Shown here piece by piece: positions 40,968 through 50,467 of a stretch of DNA of 51,682 nt. Under the pieces are notes generated by a model, which did not search any database, was not told where the DNA came from, and saw only the letters and a list, made by a program, of their open reading frames with translations. Made by a program: the position numbers and the translations under genes. Position 1 is the first letter of the stretch; each line of letters begins with the position of its first letter. Source of the stretch: Sphingobacterium siyangense (GTDB lineage Bacteria > Bacteroidota > Bacteroidia > Sphingobacteriales > Sphingobacteriaceae); the NCBI RefSeq assembly GCF_007830445.1, contig NZ_VLKR01000040.1, forward strand, positions 1 to 51,682, in the 5' to 3' direction.

Positions 40968-43422
40968 TCTTCCTTTTGCCGGTATTGACGAATATATGGG
41001 CTTCTCAATCGTTTTTGGAGATAAGGGAGATTATTCGATTATCCTGAGTATTACCAATCCGGTTGTTCAGTATGATGCGGACGAAACAAAATATTCAGAG
41101 TTTCATCACGTACTTTCAAATATCATAAAATTATTAGGGGAAGGATATATTATCCAGAAACAGGATATTTTTATACGAAAAGTATATCGTCCGGTCCCGT
41201 CGGGAGATTTTTTGGAAGAGAAGTACCAGGAACATTTTAACGGTCGGGAATTTACCGAAATAAGAAGTTATCTGACCATCACCCGGCAAGTCAAAAAAGG
41301 GGCATTTTATACTTATGATGAGAGGGTACTTTTCAAGTTTACTAGAGATGTCGTTAAGATTATCGAAGTTCTGCAAGGGGCCGGAGCCAATCCTGTCAAA
41401 CTTGGTAAAGCTGAAATAAACCGGCTTATATACCGCATACTGTCCCTTAATTTTGAACGGCCAGAAACAGTATTGAACAATTATCACTGTGATGAAAACC
41501 AGATAAACTTAGGAAAAAAATCTTTTAAGTGCATCAGTTTAATAGATACCGATTTAGTGGAATTGCCGGATACGATAAATGAATATGCAATAAGGAACGA
41601 GACAAATGGTATGCAGGATTTTCCTGTCGATAACTTGTTTTTTTTGCACAGGGTGCCAGATTATAAGGTCATGATCTTTAGTCAGGTGGTAGAGATACCG
41701 GCTCAACAGTTCATCTTGAATAGGCTCGAGCTCAAAAGAAAACGGCATTCCAATATGCCCGATCCCGCAAATCAGCTCTATGTGGAGGATATTGACAGTT
41801 TATTGGCTGACGTGGCAAAAGACAATCAGCTGCTTGTTAATTCCCATTTCTCGATTCTGGTATGCTGTGATTCCGAACTTTTGGAAAGAACATCAAATTT
41901 TATTGAATCCTCCCTATTTCAGCAGGGTATTATTCCTAACCGGAACGCTTATAATCAGCTTGAACTTTTTAGATGTACTTTACCTGGCAATGCCGTGGAA
42001 CTCAAAGTCTATGACTGGTTTCTTACACCGGCCGATGCTGCACTCTGTTATTTTTTTAAGGAATCGCTGCCCCGCAATGAGAAAACTGATTTCCTGATCA
42101 GGTTTACGGACCGACAGGGGATACCACTTGCTTTTGACCCGGCAGATCTAAGTACCAACCGTATTTCCAACCGCTCGAAATTTGCATTGGGTCCATCCGG
42201 ATCAGGCAAATCTTTCTTCATGAATGCGCTTCTGGAACAATATTATCGGTACAATATGGATATTGTAATCGTTGATACAGGAGACTCTTACCAAGGTCTG
42301 TGCAACTTTTTTGGTGGAACTTATTTGACCTATACCGAAGAAAATCCAATATCAATGAATCCTTTCGCGTTGACACGCGAAGAGTTCAATCTTGAAAAGA
42401 AGGATTTTTTAAAGACCTTATTGGCAGTACTCTGGAAGGGAGTTGATGGCAAAATGACCCAAGTGGAAGATACCCTTCTCTCAAATGTCATCTCGGCTTA
42501 TTATTATGATTATTTCTATTTAGATTCAGGCCCGCAGAATCCGGAGCGGCCGGATAAACTGAATTTCGATTCTTTCTATATTTATTCGGTTGACAAGATC
42601 AGGGAGATAGCTGAAAAGGAATCATTAAACTTTGACCTAGATGAGTACAGGTTTGTACTGAAGAAATTTTTTACCGGTCAGGAATATGGTACGGTACTGA
42701 ATAAGGATACAGATGCTTCCCTGTTTGAAGAAAGGTTTGTGGTTTTCGAAATCGACAATATCAAGGAGTCGAAGCAACTTTTCCCGATAGTGACCCTGGT
42801 CATCATGGACCTATTTCTCCAGAAGATGAGGAACCGGACTTTTCAGCGGAAAGCTTTGGTAATTGAAGAAGCGTGGAAGGCTATTGCAAGCCCATTAATG
42901 GCAGGATACATCCTCTATCTGTATAAAACTGTACGGAAATTCTATGGTGAAGTTGTGGTGGTTACACAAGAACTGGGAGACATTCTAGGCAACCCAATTG
43001 TCAAAAATAGTATTCTGGCCAATTCCGATACGATCTGTTTACTCGATCAGTCTAAATTTCAGTCCAATTATGATGAAATCGCAAAATTATTGTCCATAAC
43101 AGACGTAGAAAGACGGAAGATATTCACCATAAACAAGTTGCAGAATAAAGAGGACAGATCACGCTTTAAGGAAGTTTATATCAGGCGAGGCTCAGTTGGA
43201 GAAGTTTATGGTATTGAGGTTTCCCTTGCTCAATATTTGGCATTTACGACTGAAAAGCCCGAAAAGAATGCTGTAAAGATGTATGCCGACTATTTAGGGA
43301 ATTTTCAGGATGGCCTGACCGCTTTTATTGGGGATCTGAATAATTCGGGAATGGCATTATATGATTTTGTTCGGGAAGTCAATAGTAAAGGAGTTCAGAA
43401 TTTTATATCAAAGATACAATGA
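40939..43422 (+). CDS. traG: TraG, VirB4-type conjugation ATPase
   Basis: I chose the ATG at 40939 (827 residues, MKKQTKHSFDLPFAGIDEYM) because the family starts near here; the frame opens 19 codons earlier. An N-terminal VirB4 domain runs to about residue 400, then Walker A GPSGSGKS (418-425) and a Walker B region ALVIEEAWKAIASPLMAGYI near residue 640. VVVTQELGDILGNPIVKNSI is the typical sensor helix block. The ATPase powers pilus and channel assembly at the inner membrane. Intact and of normal length. Confidence 0.95.
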   Translation: MKKQTKHSFDLPFAGIDEYMGFSIVFGDKGDYSIILSITNPVVQYDADETKYSEFHHVLSNIIKLLGEGYIIQKQDIFIRKVYRPVPSGDFLEEKYQEHFNGREFTEIRSYLTITRQVKKGAFYTYDERVLFKFTRDVVKIIEVLQGAGANPVKLGKAEINRLIYRILSLNFERPETVLNNYHCDENQINLGKKSFKCISLIDTDLVELPDTINEYAIRNETNGMQDFPVDNLFFLHRVPDYKVMIFSQVVEIPAQQFILNRLELKRKRHSNMPDPANQLYVEDIDSLLADVAKDNQLLVNSHFSILVCCDSELLERTSNFIESSLFQQGIIPNRNAYNQLELFRCTLPGNAVELKVYDWFLTPADAALCYFFKESLPRNEKTDFLIRFTDRQGIPLAFDPADLSTNRISNRSKFALGPSGSGKSFFMNALLEQYYRYNMDIVIVDTGDSYQGLCNFFGGTYLTYTEENPISMNPFALTREEFNLEKKDFLKTLLAVLWKGVDGKMTQVEDTLLSNVISAYYYDYFYLDSGPQNPERPDKLNFDSFYIYSVDKIREIAEKESLNFDLDEYRFVLKKFFTGQEYGTVLNKDTDASLFEERFVVFEIDNIKESKQLFPIVTLVIMDLFLQKMRNRTFQRKALVIEEAWKAIASPLMAGYILYLYKTVRKFYGEVVVVTQELGDILGNPIVKNSILANSDTICLLDQSKFQSNYDEIAKLLSITDVERRKIFTINKLQNKEDRSRFKEVYIRRGSVGEVYGIEVSLAQYLAFTTEKPEKNAVKMYADYLGNFQDGLTAFIGDLNNSGMALYDFVREVNSKGVQNFISKIQ

Positions 43423-44081
43423 AAAAGCTCATTCTACTTATTCTCATGATTCCCCCATTCCTGTTCAGTAAAGCCCAGATCTATACCGATCCGGCAGTCG
43501 CCGCAGCGACAGGCGCGCATGCCTCGGTCATGAACAGGCAATTGGATCATGTTAACGATAATCTCACCCTTATCCAGCGGGGGCAGCTTGCGGTAACCGG
43601 ACAGTTACAGATTGCAAACGATCTACAGGATAAGATCTATAAAGGTCTTTCTGAGGTTTCGTCCGTTGTCAGATCACTACTGAGTATAAAAGAAATTGCT
43701 AGTGTAACGGTCGATATCATTGAGGATGTTGAAAAAGCAATGATACTGGCAAAGGGGAATCCCGTACTATTACTTTTTGCAGACGCAGGCGCAAGAGAAT
43801 TTAAGACCAGGGCGACAAACCTTGCTACGGAAGTTGGTGCCTTCGTGCTTAAGGATGGAAAGGAAAATCTGATGGATTCCGGTGAGCGTGCAAAGTTGTT
43901 GAATCGAATTCTTACTGAGATGACAATACTCAGAGGTGTTGCTTATGGACTACATCGCAATATGTATTGGGCAAAACAGCGCGGAATATTGAACAGTTTG
44001 AATCCATACGCCAAGTTTATCAATTTGGATAAAAAGATAGCTGATGATGTGATTCGAAATTCGAGACTTGTAAAGAAATAA
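43419..44081 (+). CDS. TraI-like conjugation protein, paralog 1
   Basis: This has 220 residues with a signal peptide (LILLILMIPPFLFSKAQ). The mature part is helical: MNRQLDHVNDNLTLIQRGQL, LATEVGAFVLKDGKENLMDS, and a C-terminal block NMYWAKQRGILNSLNPYAKF then INLDKKIADDVIRN. The next two genes share that C-terminal block (Y-W/Y, K, G-x-L, N-P-(F/Y), F/Y-I-N, D-K). It overlaps TraG by 4 nt. TraI-type proteins are exported parts of the Bacteroidota transfer system, possibly VirB5-like; that is inference. Confidence 0.7.
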   Translation: MKKLILLILMIPPFLFSKAQIYTDPAVAAATGAHASVMNRQLDHVNDNLTLIQRGQLAVTGQLQIANDLQDKIYKGLSEVSSVVRSLLSIKEIASVTVDIIEDVEKAMILAKGNPVLLLFADAGAREFKTRATNLATEVGAFVLKDGKENLMDSGERAKLLNRILTEMTILRGVAYGLHRNMYWAKQRGILNSLNPYAKFINLDKKIADDVIRNSRLVKK

Positions 44082-44085
44082 TGCG

Positions 44086-44742
44086 ATGAAATGGACAATT
44101 ATCTTTTGTTTCTGTATTTTCTATTTATCCAAAACAGCCAATTGCCAACTGAATGTGCAGTTATTGCACCAGTTGGTAGGACATAGTAAGGAGGAATATG
44201 AACGGCAGAAAGACGCTCGTGACCGCCAGGCGCTTACCACGACAAATGAACAAGTAAATACTTCCTCGACAGCAAAACTCAAAAAGAAATATCGTGAGAT
44301 TCAAGATCGGTTCAGTATCCTGCAAATAGCATTGCAGGGACTGAGTATAGGAATTGAATCCAAACCAATTATTGAACGGATTATTGCCCACCAGAACAGA
44401 ATAATAAGTATCGCATCTGACCATCCCGAATTTATTCCACTGGCGTTAAACACTGAACGGGAAATTGTTAATAGGTCACTTCAATTGGGAAGATACCTTA
44501 CCGGATTATTTTTAACAATCGGAGATCTCAACCAGATGAAAACCAGTGACCGCCGCTTGCTTTATGGACATATTCTCACTGAACTTCGCCAAATCGAAGG
44601 GGCATCAAGGGGATTGGCTTCGAACTTATATTATACAACTAGGAAGAAAATACTGGACGGTCTCAATCCCTTTAAGGAGTATATAAATACCGATAAGCGG
44701 ATAGTTGAAAACATATTAAGACAATTAGAACATAAGCCATGA
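44086..44742 (+). CDS. TraI-like conjugation protein, paralog 2 (most diverged)
   Basis: This has 218 residues with a signal peptide (WTIIFCFCIFYLSKTANCQ). It has a charged middle (GHSKEEYERQKDARDRQALT) and then the shared C-terminal block, here LYYTTRKKILDGLNPFKEYI with NTDKRIVENILRQL. The central helices differ from copies 1 and 3. It overlaps the next gene by 4 nt. Same likely role as its neighbours. Confidence 0.62.
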   Translation: MKWTIIFCFCIFYLSKTANCQLNVQLLHQLVGHSKEEYERQKDARDRQALTTTNEQVNTSSTAKLKKKYREIQDRFSILQIALQGLSIGIESKPIIERIIAHQNRIISIASDHPEFIPLALNTEREIVNRSLQLGRYLTGLFLTIGDLNQMKTSDRRLLYGHILTELRQIEGASRGLASNLYYTTRKKILDGLNPFKEYINTDKRIVENILRQLEHKP

Positions 44743-45410
44743 AACATCATCTATTTTATCTGATTATCTTCTGTTTTAATTTTTCTTATGGGCAAGGTTA
44801 TGTGACAATAATTTCGGATGCAAAACATCTGGCAATAGTAAATGAGAATGGAGCTGTCAGGCTTGCTTCTGAATCGGCGCACAACAGCATGCTCAAACAG
44901 ATCAATCAGAACCTGGACAATATCAACCTCAATATAACTTCACTGGTTATTGTTCAGCAGGTTATCCATCGGTCTTTAACAGAAGTCAACAGTGCTTTAA
45001 AAACAGGAAGATCCGTGATGCAGGTTTCATCTCTTATTACTGAAATCAATAAACAGTCCAATAGCTTAATAGCAATGTCAAAAGACGAACCATGGCTGCT
45101 TTTAGTAGCTGAGGGAACGGCAAAACAACTAAAAGTGAGGGGAATAAACCTTGCTTCGGAAGTTTCTGATTTTGTCCTTAAGGAAGGTAAAAACGTCTTA
45201 ATGGATTATGAAAAAAGAGATTTTCTAATGCGTAAGATCATTATAGAGCTGAAAGTCATGCGGGCACTCCTTTTCAGTATGGAACGGGCGGTTTATTGGA
45301 CAAAAATAAATGGATTATTAAAAACAGTGAATCCCTTCAAAAATTTTATTAATAAGGATATCCAGAAAGCAAACGAGATTTTAAGAAACTATGAAGCCAT
45401 TAAACATTGA
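44739..45410 (+). CDS. TraI-like conjugation protein, paralog 3
   Basis: This has 223 residues with a signal peptide (FYLIIFCFNFSYGQG). LASEVSDFVLKEGKNVLMDY is very close to copy 1's LATEVGAFVLKDGKENLMDS, and the end AVYWTKINGLLKTVNPFKNF with INKDIQKANEILRN closes the shared block. Copies 1 and 3 are the closest pair. It ends 3 nt before the next gene. Confidence 0.68.
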   Translation: MKHHLFYLIIFCFNFSYGQGYVTIISDAKHLAIVNENGAVRLASESAHNSMLKQINQNLDNINLNITSLVIVQQVIHRSLTEVNSALKTGRSVMQVSSLITEINKQSNSLIAMSKDEPWLLLVAEGTAKQLKVRGINLASEVSDFVLKEGKNVLMDYEKRDFLMRKIIIELKVMRALLFSMERAVYWTKINGLLKTVNPFKNFINKDIQKANEILRNYEAIKH

Positions 45411-45413
45411 ATT

Positions 45414-46193
45414 ATGTGGAGAAATTTAACAATAGTTATTATTCTGTTGGGTGCAAGATCGGTTTACGGTCAAAGGGTTAAACGACAAACCGATAAACAT
45501 ATTATCAACCAGCAGGAGCGTATGGTTCATAAACAATGGGACCGCAAGAAATTCACGCCTACCTCCGGCTTTCTGGGACTCAATTATCAATACTGGCTCA
45601 CCTGGGGGCTACACCCAAATTATCCCAAGCTGGATAGGCGGCCCCTATCTGGTTCAGGTCCTCAGACAATGCGTATGGGATTGGTTCTCGCCATGCAAAA
45701 TACAAGTAATTCTTATAAAAAACAGTCCGATACCATCCGAAATACAGCTTTAAAGGAGTTAGCCCGGTATTCTGGGTTTACGAGTGAAGCCGATCCTTTG
45801 TGGATACTATATTATAAAAATGAGTTCAATGCACTTGAAAAGGATGGATCGGCTATTCTTGAAGGCCTGAATTCTGAGATCAAAGCATATCTGGTGAACA
45901 AAGGAGTTTACGAATGGTATTTAAACGAAAGTGCTGAATTGAAAGAGCGCTTGGAGGCTTTAAGAAATACAGACCTTGAAAGAGGTAGCAGGATAATGGG
46001 GTATCATCGCCTGCTTGCAGAATACAGAGCTCTTGAATCGGCATGGGAATCCAAGAGAAGCAATGCACTCAAATTTCTATCTATATCAAAGGGACTCTCC
46101 TCTGTTAAGGATACTGACCGAGTGATATCGCTTCCAAACTCAGGGCAATCTGATGTAGAAATTGCGAATAGAATCCTAAAAAAGAACAGATGA
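45414..46193 (+). CDS. Exported conjugation-operon protein, unnamed
   Basis: This has 259 residues with a signal peptide (LTIVIILLGARSVYGQ). A basic segment (KRQTDKHIINQQERMVHKQW) is followed by FTPTSGFLGLNYQYWLTWGL then HPNYPKLDRRPLSGSGPQTM, an aromatic-rich patch, then helices with Glu/Leu repeats (LNESAELKERLEALRNTDLE). I know it as a regular neighbour of TraJ in Bacteroidota ICEs but not by function. It is 13 nt before TraJ. Confidence 0.6.
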   Translation: MWRNLTIVIILLGARSVYGQRVKRQTDKHIINQQERMVHKQWDRKKFTPTSGFLGLNYQYWLTWGLHPNYPKLDRRPLSGSGPQTMRMGLVLAMQNTSNSYKKQSDTIRNTALKELARYSGFTSEADPLWILYYKNEFNALEKDGSAILEGLNSEIKAYLVNKGVYEWYLNESAELKERLEALRNTDLERGSRIMGYHRLLAEYRALESAWESKRSNALKFLSISKGLSSVKDTDRVISLPNSGQSDVEIANRILKKNR

Positions 46194-46206
46194 TAAATTA
46201 GCTTTT

Positions 46207-47325
46207 ATGACATACACTTTTTTTTTACAGGCATCTCCAGTGGGGGTGCCTGATTCATTTAAAGATACCTATAATTTCCTGCAGGGAAATGGGGTATACG
46301 AAGAAGGCGTAATGCACTTCCTGAAAGGGATGAAAGATACGATATGGACACATTATGATACGTTTATCACGGATGCGCAGGCACTGGCGGCAATCTTTAT
46401 GCTCATATTTTTTGCAATAAAAAGCTATGAAATGATGTCCGGTGATAAAAAAATGGAGATAATGCCGCTTTTGCGACCATTTGGTCTGGTCATGGTTATC
46501 ATCTGGTGGGGCGCATTCGCGCGAGTAGTTGCTTATCCTACGGATATTGTCGCGGCTAAAACGGAAAGTCTATTTGATAACGGTCAGACGGAAGTGAACA
46601 GCTTGCGGCTCCAGCGTGCGAAATTAATGTATGATATCGCCAATTCCCTGACCCAGATCCAGGCGGAAACCGAAGTTGCAAAAAACGAAGCGGATACCTG
46701 GTACGACAAGGCGTGGGATGCGGTTACCTCGACCGTAAAGGATGGATTCACCTCTGTCTGGAACAACGTTGTTGAGCTCAGAAACAGGATGCAGATAAAT
46801 TTGCAGCTTTGGATGACCTATACACTGGAAACATTGGCAGTCTGGGTATTAAGGATATGTGTCTATATCATATTCATGATCCAAATACTCTATTCGACCA
46901 TTCTGATCATTTTAGGGCCATTTTCTGTTGCCGTGAGTATTCTTCCCGCATTTAGGGATTCATTTGGAACATGGATCGCCCGTTTTGTTTCTGTAAACCT
47001 TTATTCGGGGATTGCTTACCTGGTGATGCATATTGCCAGTCTTTTCCAGCAATATGCTCTTGAAGCTGAAATCACCCGATATCAGGAATTATTGTCCAGC
47101 TCTGGCGATAAACTTGAAAAACTTGGCTGGCTTGCGGGAAATGGTATTATGTCATTTGGGATTGTGATCGTTACCTTTCTAATTGGTGGACTGACTATGC
47201 TTACAGTCCCAAGCATCAGTACATGGATAGTATCCACCTCGGGAATCACCTCCGCTGCAGGAACAATGGGGCGTGGAGCTTCAGGTATGGCAAGAACCGC
47301 CAGAAGAATAGTCGCCAAATTCTAA
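46207..47325 (+). CDS. traJ: TraJ, polytopic conjugation membrane protein (VirB6-like role)
   Basis: This has 372 residues with several TM helices: ALAAIFMLIFFAIKSYEMM, LLRPFGLVMVIIWWGAFARV, TLAVWVLRICVYIIFMIQIL, YSTILIILGPFSVAVSILPA, RFVSVNLYSGIAYLVMHIAS, GIMSFGIVIVTFLIGGLTML. A long helical hairpin (TLFDN... to ...RMQINLQLW) separates the first two from the rest. The ILGPFSVAVSILPAFRDSF block is diagnostic for TraJ. It forms part of the inner-membrane channel. Confidence 0.9.
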   Translation: MTYTFFLQASPVGVPDSFKDTYNFLQGNGVYEEGVMHFLKGMKDTIWTHYDTFITDAQALAAIFMLIFFAIKSYEMMSGDKKMEIMPLLRPFGLVMVIIWWGAFARVVAYPTDIVAAKTESLFDNGQTEVNSLRLQRAKLMYDIANSLTQIQAETEVAKNEADTWYDKAWDAVTSTVKDGFTSVWNNVVELRNRMQINLQLWMTYTLETLAVWVLRICVYIIFMIQILYSTILIILGPFSVAVSILPAFRDSFGTWIARFVSVNLYSGIAYLVMHIASLFQQYALEAEITRYQELLSSSGDKLEKLGWLAGNGIMSFGIVIVTFLIGGLTMLTVPSISTWIVSTSGITSAAGTMGRGASGMARTARRIVAKF

Positions 47326-47340
47326 ACTTAAATATAAACC

Positions 47341-47955
47341 ATGATTATAAAAAATATAGAATCAAAGATCCGGCTTGCAACGCTAATTGCAATAGGAAGT
47401 CTGGTAACTGCTACGCTTCTGGTTTTCATTGTCTCCTTCTTTGCATATCGACAAGTCGAGAGTGCAAGAAAGTCAGTTTATGTACTGGACATAAATAATG
47501 TTCCGCTGTCTGCCCAGCAGACGAATGTGGAGATGAACCGTCCGGCAGAATACCGGACACATGTTAATTTATTTCATAGCCTATTTTTTACCCTTACACC
47601 GGACGAGAAGTTTATTGAGTATCAGATGAAGCGCGCGATGTATCTAATAGATGAGTCGGGAGCCCTACAATATAATAATCTCCGGGAAAAAGGTTTTTTT
47701 AATTCCATTTTATCTTCCAGTGCGGTACTTACAGTCCAGACCGATTCTATCTACCTCAATGGAAATTATTTTCGCTTTTACGGTAAACAGACTATAGACC
47801 GACGAAGCTCAACTGTAGTTCGGAGTTTGGTTACGGAAGGATATCTAAGGGATCTTAAAATCCGGACAGAAAATAACGCTCATGCCGTATTGATAACGCG
47901 CTGGAAAACACTGGAAAATAAAGACCTAAGCTATGTTCAGAAAAATAACCTCTAA
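47341..47955 (+). CDS. traK: TraK, conjugation protein (VirB8-like)
   Basis: This has 204 residues. The N-terminal TM helix (IAIGSLVTATLLVFIVSFFA) is followed by a periplasmic domain of the VirB8/NTF2-like type (NVEMNRPAEYRTHVNLFHSL, MKRAMYLIDESGALQYNNLR, ending NNAHAVLITRWKTLENK). It bridges inner and outer parts of the channel. Its last 23 nt overlap TraL. Confidence 0.9.
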   Translation: MIIKNIESKIRLATLIAIGSLVTATLLVFIVSFFAYRQVESARKSVYVLDINNVPLSAQQTNVEMNRPAEYRTHVNLFHSLFFTLTPDEKFIEYQMKRAMYLIDESGALQYNNLREKGFFNSILSSSAVLTVQTDSIYLNGNYFRFYGKQTIDRRSSTVVRSLVTEGYLRDLKIRTENNAHAVLITRWKTLENKDLSYVQKNNL

Positions 47956-48364
47956 TCGACCCGATAGTAGCGTCTTGAAGGAAATCAGTAAGGAGTTCTA
48001 TACTTATTTCCGATATATTAAAATGTTTGTACGGTGCCGGTTGATAGCTTATCCTAGACAGGTCTATATACTGATGATATTATGTATCACGATTTCTATC
48101 TGTTGTTTTTTTCTGCTGCCCAAGCCAATGGATGTTAAAACGACAAAAAGCGCCCATTCTGTTAAACCAGTGTCAGATGGAATGGCGCATATCATGGGAT
48201 CAATTTCTGACCTGAAAGAAATAATAGAACTCCAGGCAATTATGGACGGTCTTTCAACAAAGAGGAATCTAGATAAACAGGATAGTCTGATCCTGATCCA
48301 GATCAAGGAAAGACTTTTTGCGCTCGAAAACCTCAAGGCAAAAGATTCTATTTCTAGCGATTAA
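47933..48364 (+). CDS. TraL-like conjugation membrane protein
   Basis: This has 143 residues. After a basic cytosolic start there is one TM helix (VYILMILCITISICCFFLLP), then a periplasmic helical tail (HIMGSISDLKEIIELQAIMD, LDKQDSLILIQIKERLFALE). Position between TraK and TraM and length fit TraL of CTnDOT-type systems. A 64-nt gap follows before TraM. Confidence 0.72.
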   Translation: MFRKITSNRPDSSVLKEISKEFYTYFRYIKMFVRCRLIAYPRQVYILMILCITISICCFFLLPKPMDVKTTKSAHSVKPVSDGMAHIMGSISDLKEIIELQAIMDGLSTKRNLDKQDSLILIQIKERLFALENLKAKDSISSD

Positions 48365-48428
48365 AGAGAAGGTACTTTTCTTCCAAAAAGACTGATTCTC
48401 ATTTTTTACAACTAAATCCAGTAATATT

Positions 48429-49592
48429 ATGAAACTAGACCTAAAAAGGCCAAGGTATATAATACCCTTGATCGTGTTGCCTTTTATCTTAATTTTCTTT
48501 TATGCTTACCAGTCAGCATTTTCAAAAGACAAAGTTACGAGTGATCATAAAGTACAGCTTCAGGAGCAGATTTCGGATGTTTCTCCAGAAGTTAAAAATA
48601 AAGCGCTGACAGATAAGTTAAATGCTTACAGAGAACTTTACAGGCGTGGAGATGGCTATACAGCGGTAAATCAATTGCAGGAAGAAAAAGTAGATGGATT
48701 CCGTTTTGATGAAATTTACAATGACAAAGAAAAAAGAAAGCTGGATTCCATCAGGGATAAGCTTAAACAGGAATCGCTAAACGCTCGGACAGGAACAAAA
48801 AGCTTTCGGGTAAATGAAGACCTGGACAGTGTATTAAGCACCCTTGTTCCCAGATCCCAACCCGTACCAAGAAAGGAACCAGTAAGGAAAGAAGAAGATC
48901 CGATGCTCCTGTTTCGCCGGCAGATGGAATTTGCCGATAGTCTCGCAAAGGCTAACGACCCAGAAGAAAAAGCTGCCAGAGAACAGCGGGAGCGGATGGA
49001 GAAGGTGAAAAAAGCAGAAGCGGATATGCCCTTGCTGAAAGTAAAGAAGGCTGATGTGGCCGAATCCGTTTTTAATACAGTCAAGGACAATCAGCAAGAA
49101 TCATTTATACAGGCTATCGTTGATGAAAACATAATCGGATACGTGGATTCCAGGTTGCGCATCAGGTTAATGGATGACCTGCTGGTCGGAAGCAATCTAA
49201 TCCGAAAAGGGACATATCTCTATGCGAAGATAAGTGGATTTAGCGGACAACGTGTGCTACTGAGTATAACCTCAATTATGTTGGGGGGCAAAATTCTTCC
49301 TGTAAAACTTGATTTATATGATAATGACGGCCTTCAGGGGCTCTATGTTCCTTCTTCTGCATTTAGGGAATTTAGCCGGGAATTGGGTGCTAATTCCTCC
49401 CAGGGAATCAGTATCCAGCAGGTGGAAAATCAGAATCAGCTCATGATGGGAGTCATCCAAAGGATGTTCCAATCCACCACCACGGCAGTTTCCAGATATA
49501 TTCGAAAAAACAGGGCAAAAATCAAGTATAATACCCTGGTTTACTTAATAGACCCACAGACACTTCGTGATAATCAAAAACAATACAAATAA
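48429..49592 (+). CDS. traM: TraM, conjugation protein (VirB10-like)
   Basis: This has 387 residues. The N-terminal TM helix (YIIPLIVLPFILIFFYAYQS) is followed by a long charged linker (PEEKAAREQRERMEKVKKAE) and a C-terminal domain starting near FIQAIVDENIIGYVDSRLRI. LIRKGTYLYAKISGFSGQRV and VENQNQLMMGVIQRMFQSTT are the family blocks. As with VirB10, it is thought to span the envelope and connect to TraN. Confidence 0.92.
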   Translation: MKLDLKRPRYIIPLIVLPFILIFFYAYQSAFSKDKVTSDHKVQLQEQISDVSPEVKNKALTDKLNAYRELYRRGDGYTAVNQLQEEKVDGFRFDEIYNDKEKRKLDSIRDKLKQESLNARTGTKSFRVNEDLDSVLSTLVPRSQPVPRKEPVRKEEDPMLLFRRQMEFADSLAKANDPEEKAAREQRERMEKVKKAEADMPLLKVKKADVAESVFNTVKDNQQESFIQAIVDENIIGYVDSRLRIRLMDDLLVGSNLIRKGTYLYAKISGFSGQRVLLSITSIMLGGKILPVKLDLYDNDGLQGLYVPSSAFREFSRELGANSSQGISIQQVENQNQLMMGVIQRMFQSTTTAVSRYIRKNRAKIKYNTLVYLIDPQTLRDNQKQYK

Positions 49593-49611
49593 TCATTCAT
49601 CATTTTCAATT

Positions 49612-50457
49612 ATGAGAAATCTATTTCTGTTTTTATCGGCCTTATTTCTAATTGCCAAAGTACCAGCAATGGGACAGTCCCCAGGTGACCATCTGCTGGG
49701 CGATCTTAAATCTATTAGACTTTCCAAAGGCAATACAGTACACATTCTTTCCCCGGAACCAATTAGGTATGTTGATATATCTTCAAAAAAAGTTGCCGCA
49801 GACCTTCCTATGGAGAATCTGCTTCGGCTGAAAATAGTCCCTGACAGCCTGAATTTAGATGGGGTAGGAGCGGAGCTTGGAAGTGTTACCCTGGTAGGAG
49901 AAAATTATCTCACCCAATTCAGGGCTCTGCAATCCGAGCAGTATGTTGAAACCCGGTCACCTGTTCTGTATCAAATTGATCCATTGACCGTGGTTCCGCT
50001 GGAGCAAGCTGAAAACTCTCTCAGCAGAAGTCAGATGAGGTCGTTGTCGTATACCCTTTTGGCCCAATCAGACAAGCGCCCGCTGAGAAAAGAGGAAAGA
50101 TTTGGTGTCGGAATTCATTTGAACAGTATCAGGACGGTAGGAGATTTTATTTTCTTAGATCTGTCCTTTACCAATAAAACAAAGCTTTCCTTTAGACCGG
50201 ATCAGCTACGTTTTTTTATAGAGGATAAAAAAATCACGAAGGCAACAAATGTTCAATCTGTTGAAATAGAACCTATATGGCAATTCGGGCCTTTTGACGT
50301 TTTGAGGAAAAAGAACCGGAACATATATATTCTTAAAAAGGTAACATTCCCGGGAAGTAAAATTTTACGGGTCAGTCTCACCGAAAAGCAAATGTCCGGC
50401 AGGACAATTGACCTAAAGATCAAATACCAAGATATATTGAATGCCGATTCTTTATAA
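49612..50457 (+). CDS. traN: TraN, conjugation protein (DUF4138, VirB9-like)
   Basis: The start MRNLFLFLSALFLIAKVPAM gives 281 residues with a signal peptide; the frame opens 15 codons earlier inside TraM's end. VHILSPEPIRYVDISSKKVA, GVGIHLNSIRTVGDFIFLDL and SFRPDQLRFFIEDKKITKAT are the DUF4138 blocks of beta-rich TraN proteins. It forms the outer-membrane-proximal ring with TraM. The next gene starts 10 nt later. Confidence 0.9.
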   Translation: MRNLFLFLSALFLIAKVPAMGQSPGDHLLGDLKSIRLSKGNTVHILSPEPIRYVDISSKKVAADLPMENLLRLKIVPDSLNLDGVGAELGSVTLVGENYLTQFRALQSEQYVETRSPVLYQIDPLTVVPLEQAENSLSRSQMRSLSYTLLAQSDKRPLRKEERFGVGIHLNSIRTVGDFIFLDLSFTNKTKLSFRPDQLRFFIEDKKITKATNVQSVEIEPIWQFGPFDVLRKKNRNIYILKKVTFPGSKILRVSLTEKQMSGRTIDLKIKYQDILNADSL

Positions 50458-50467
50458 CTGATACAAC

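Noticed and set aside
48716..49097. Several minus-strand Ser-rich frames opposite TraM
   Set aside because: They mirror the Glu/Lys/Arg-rich linker of TraM and are codon-bias shadows.
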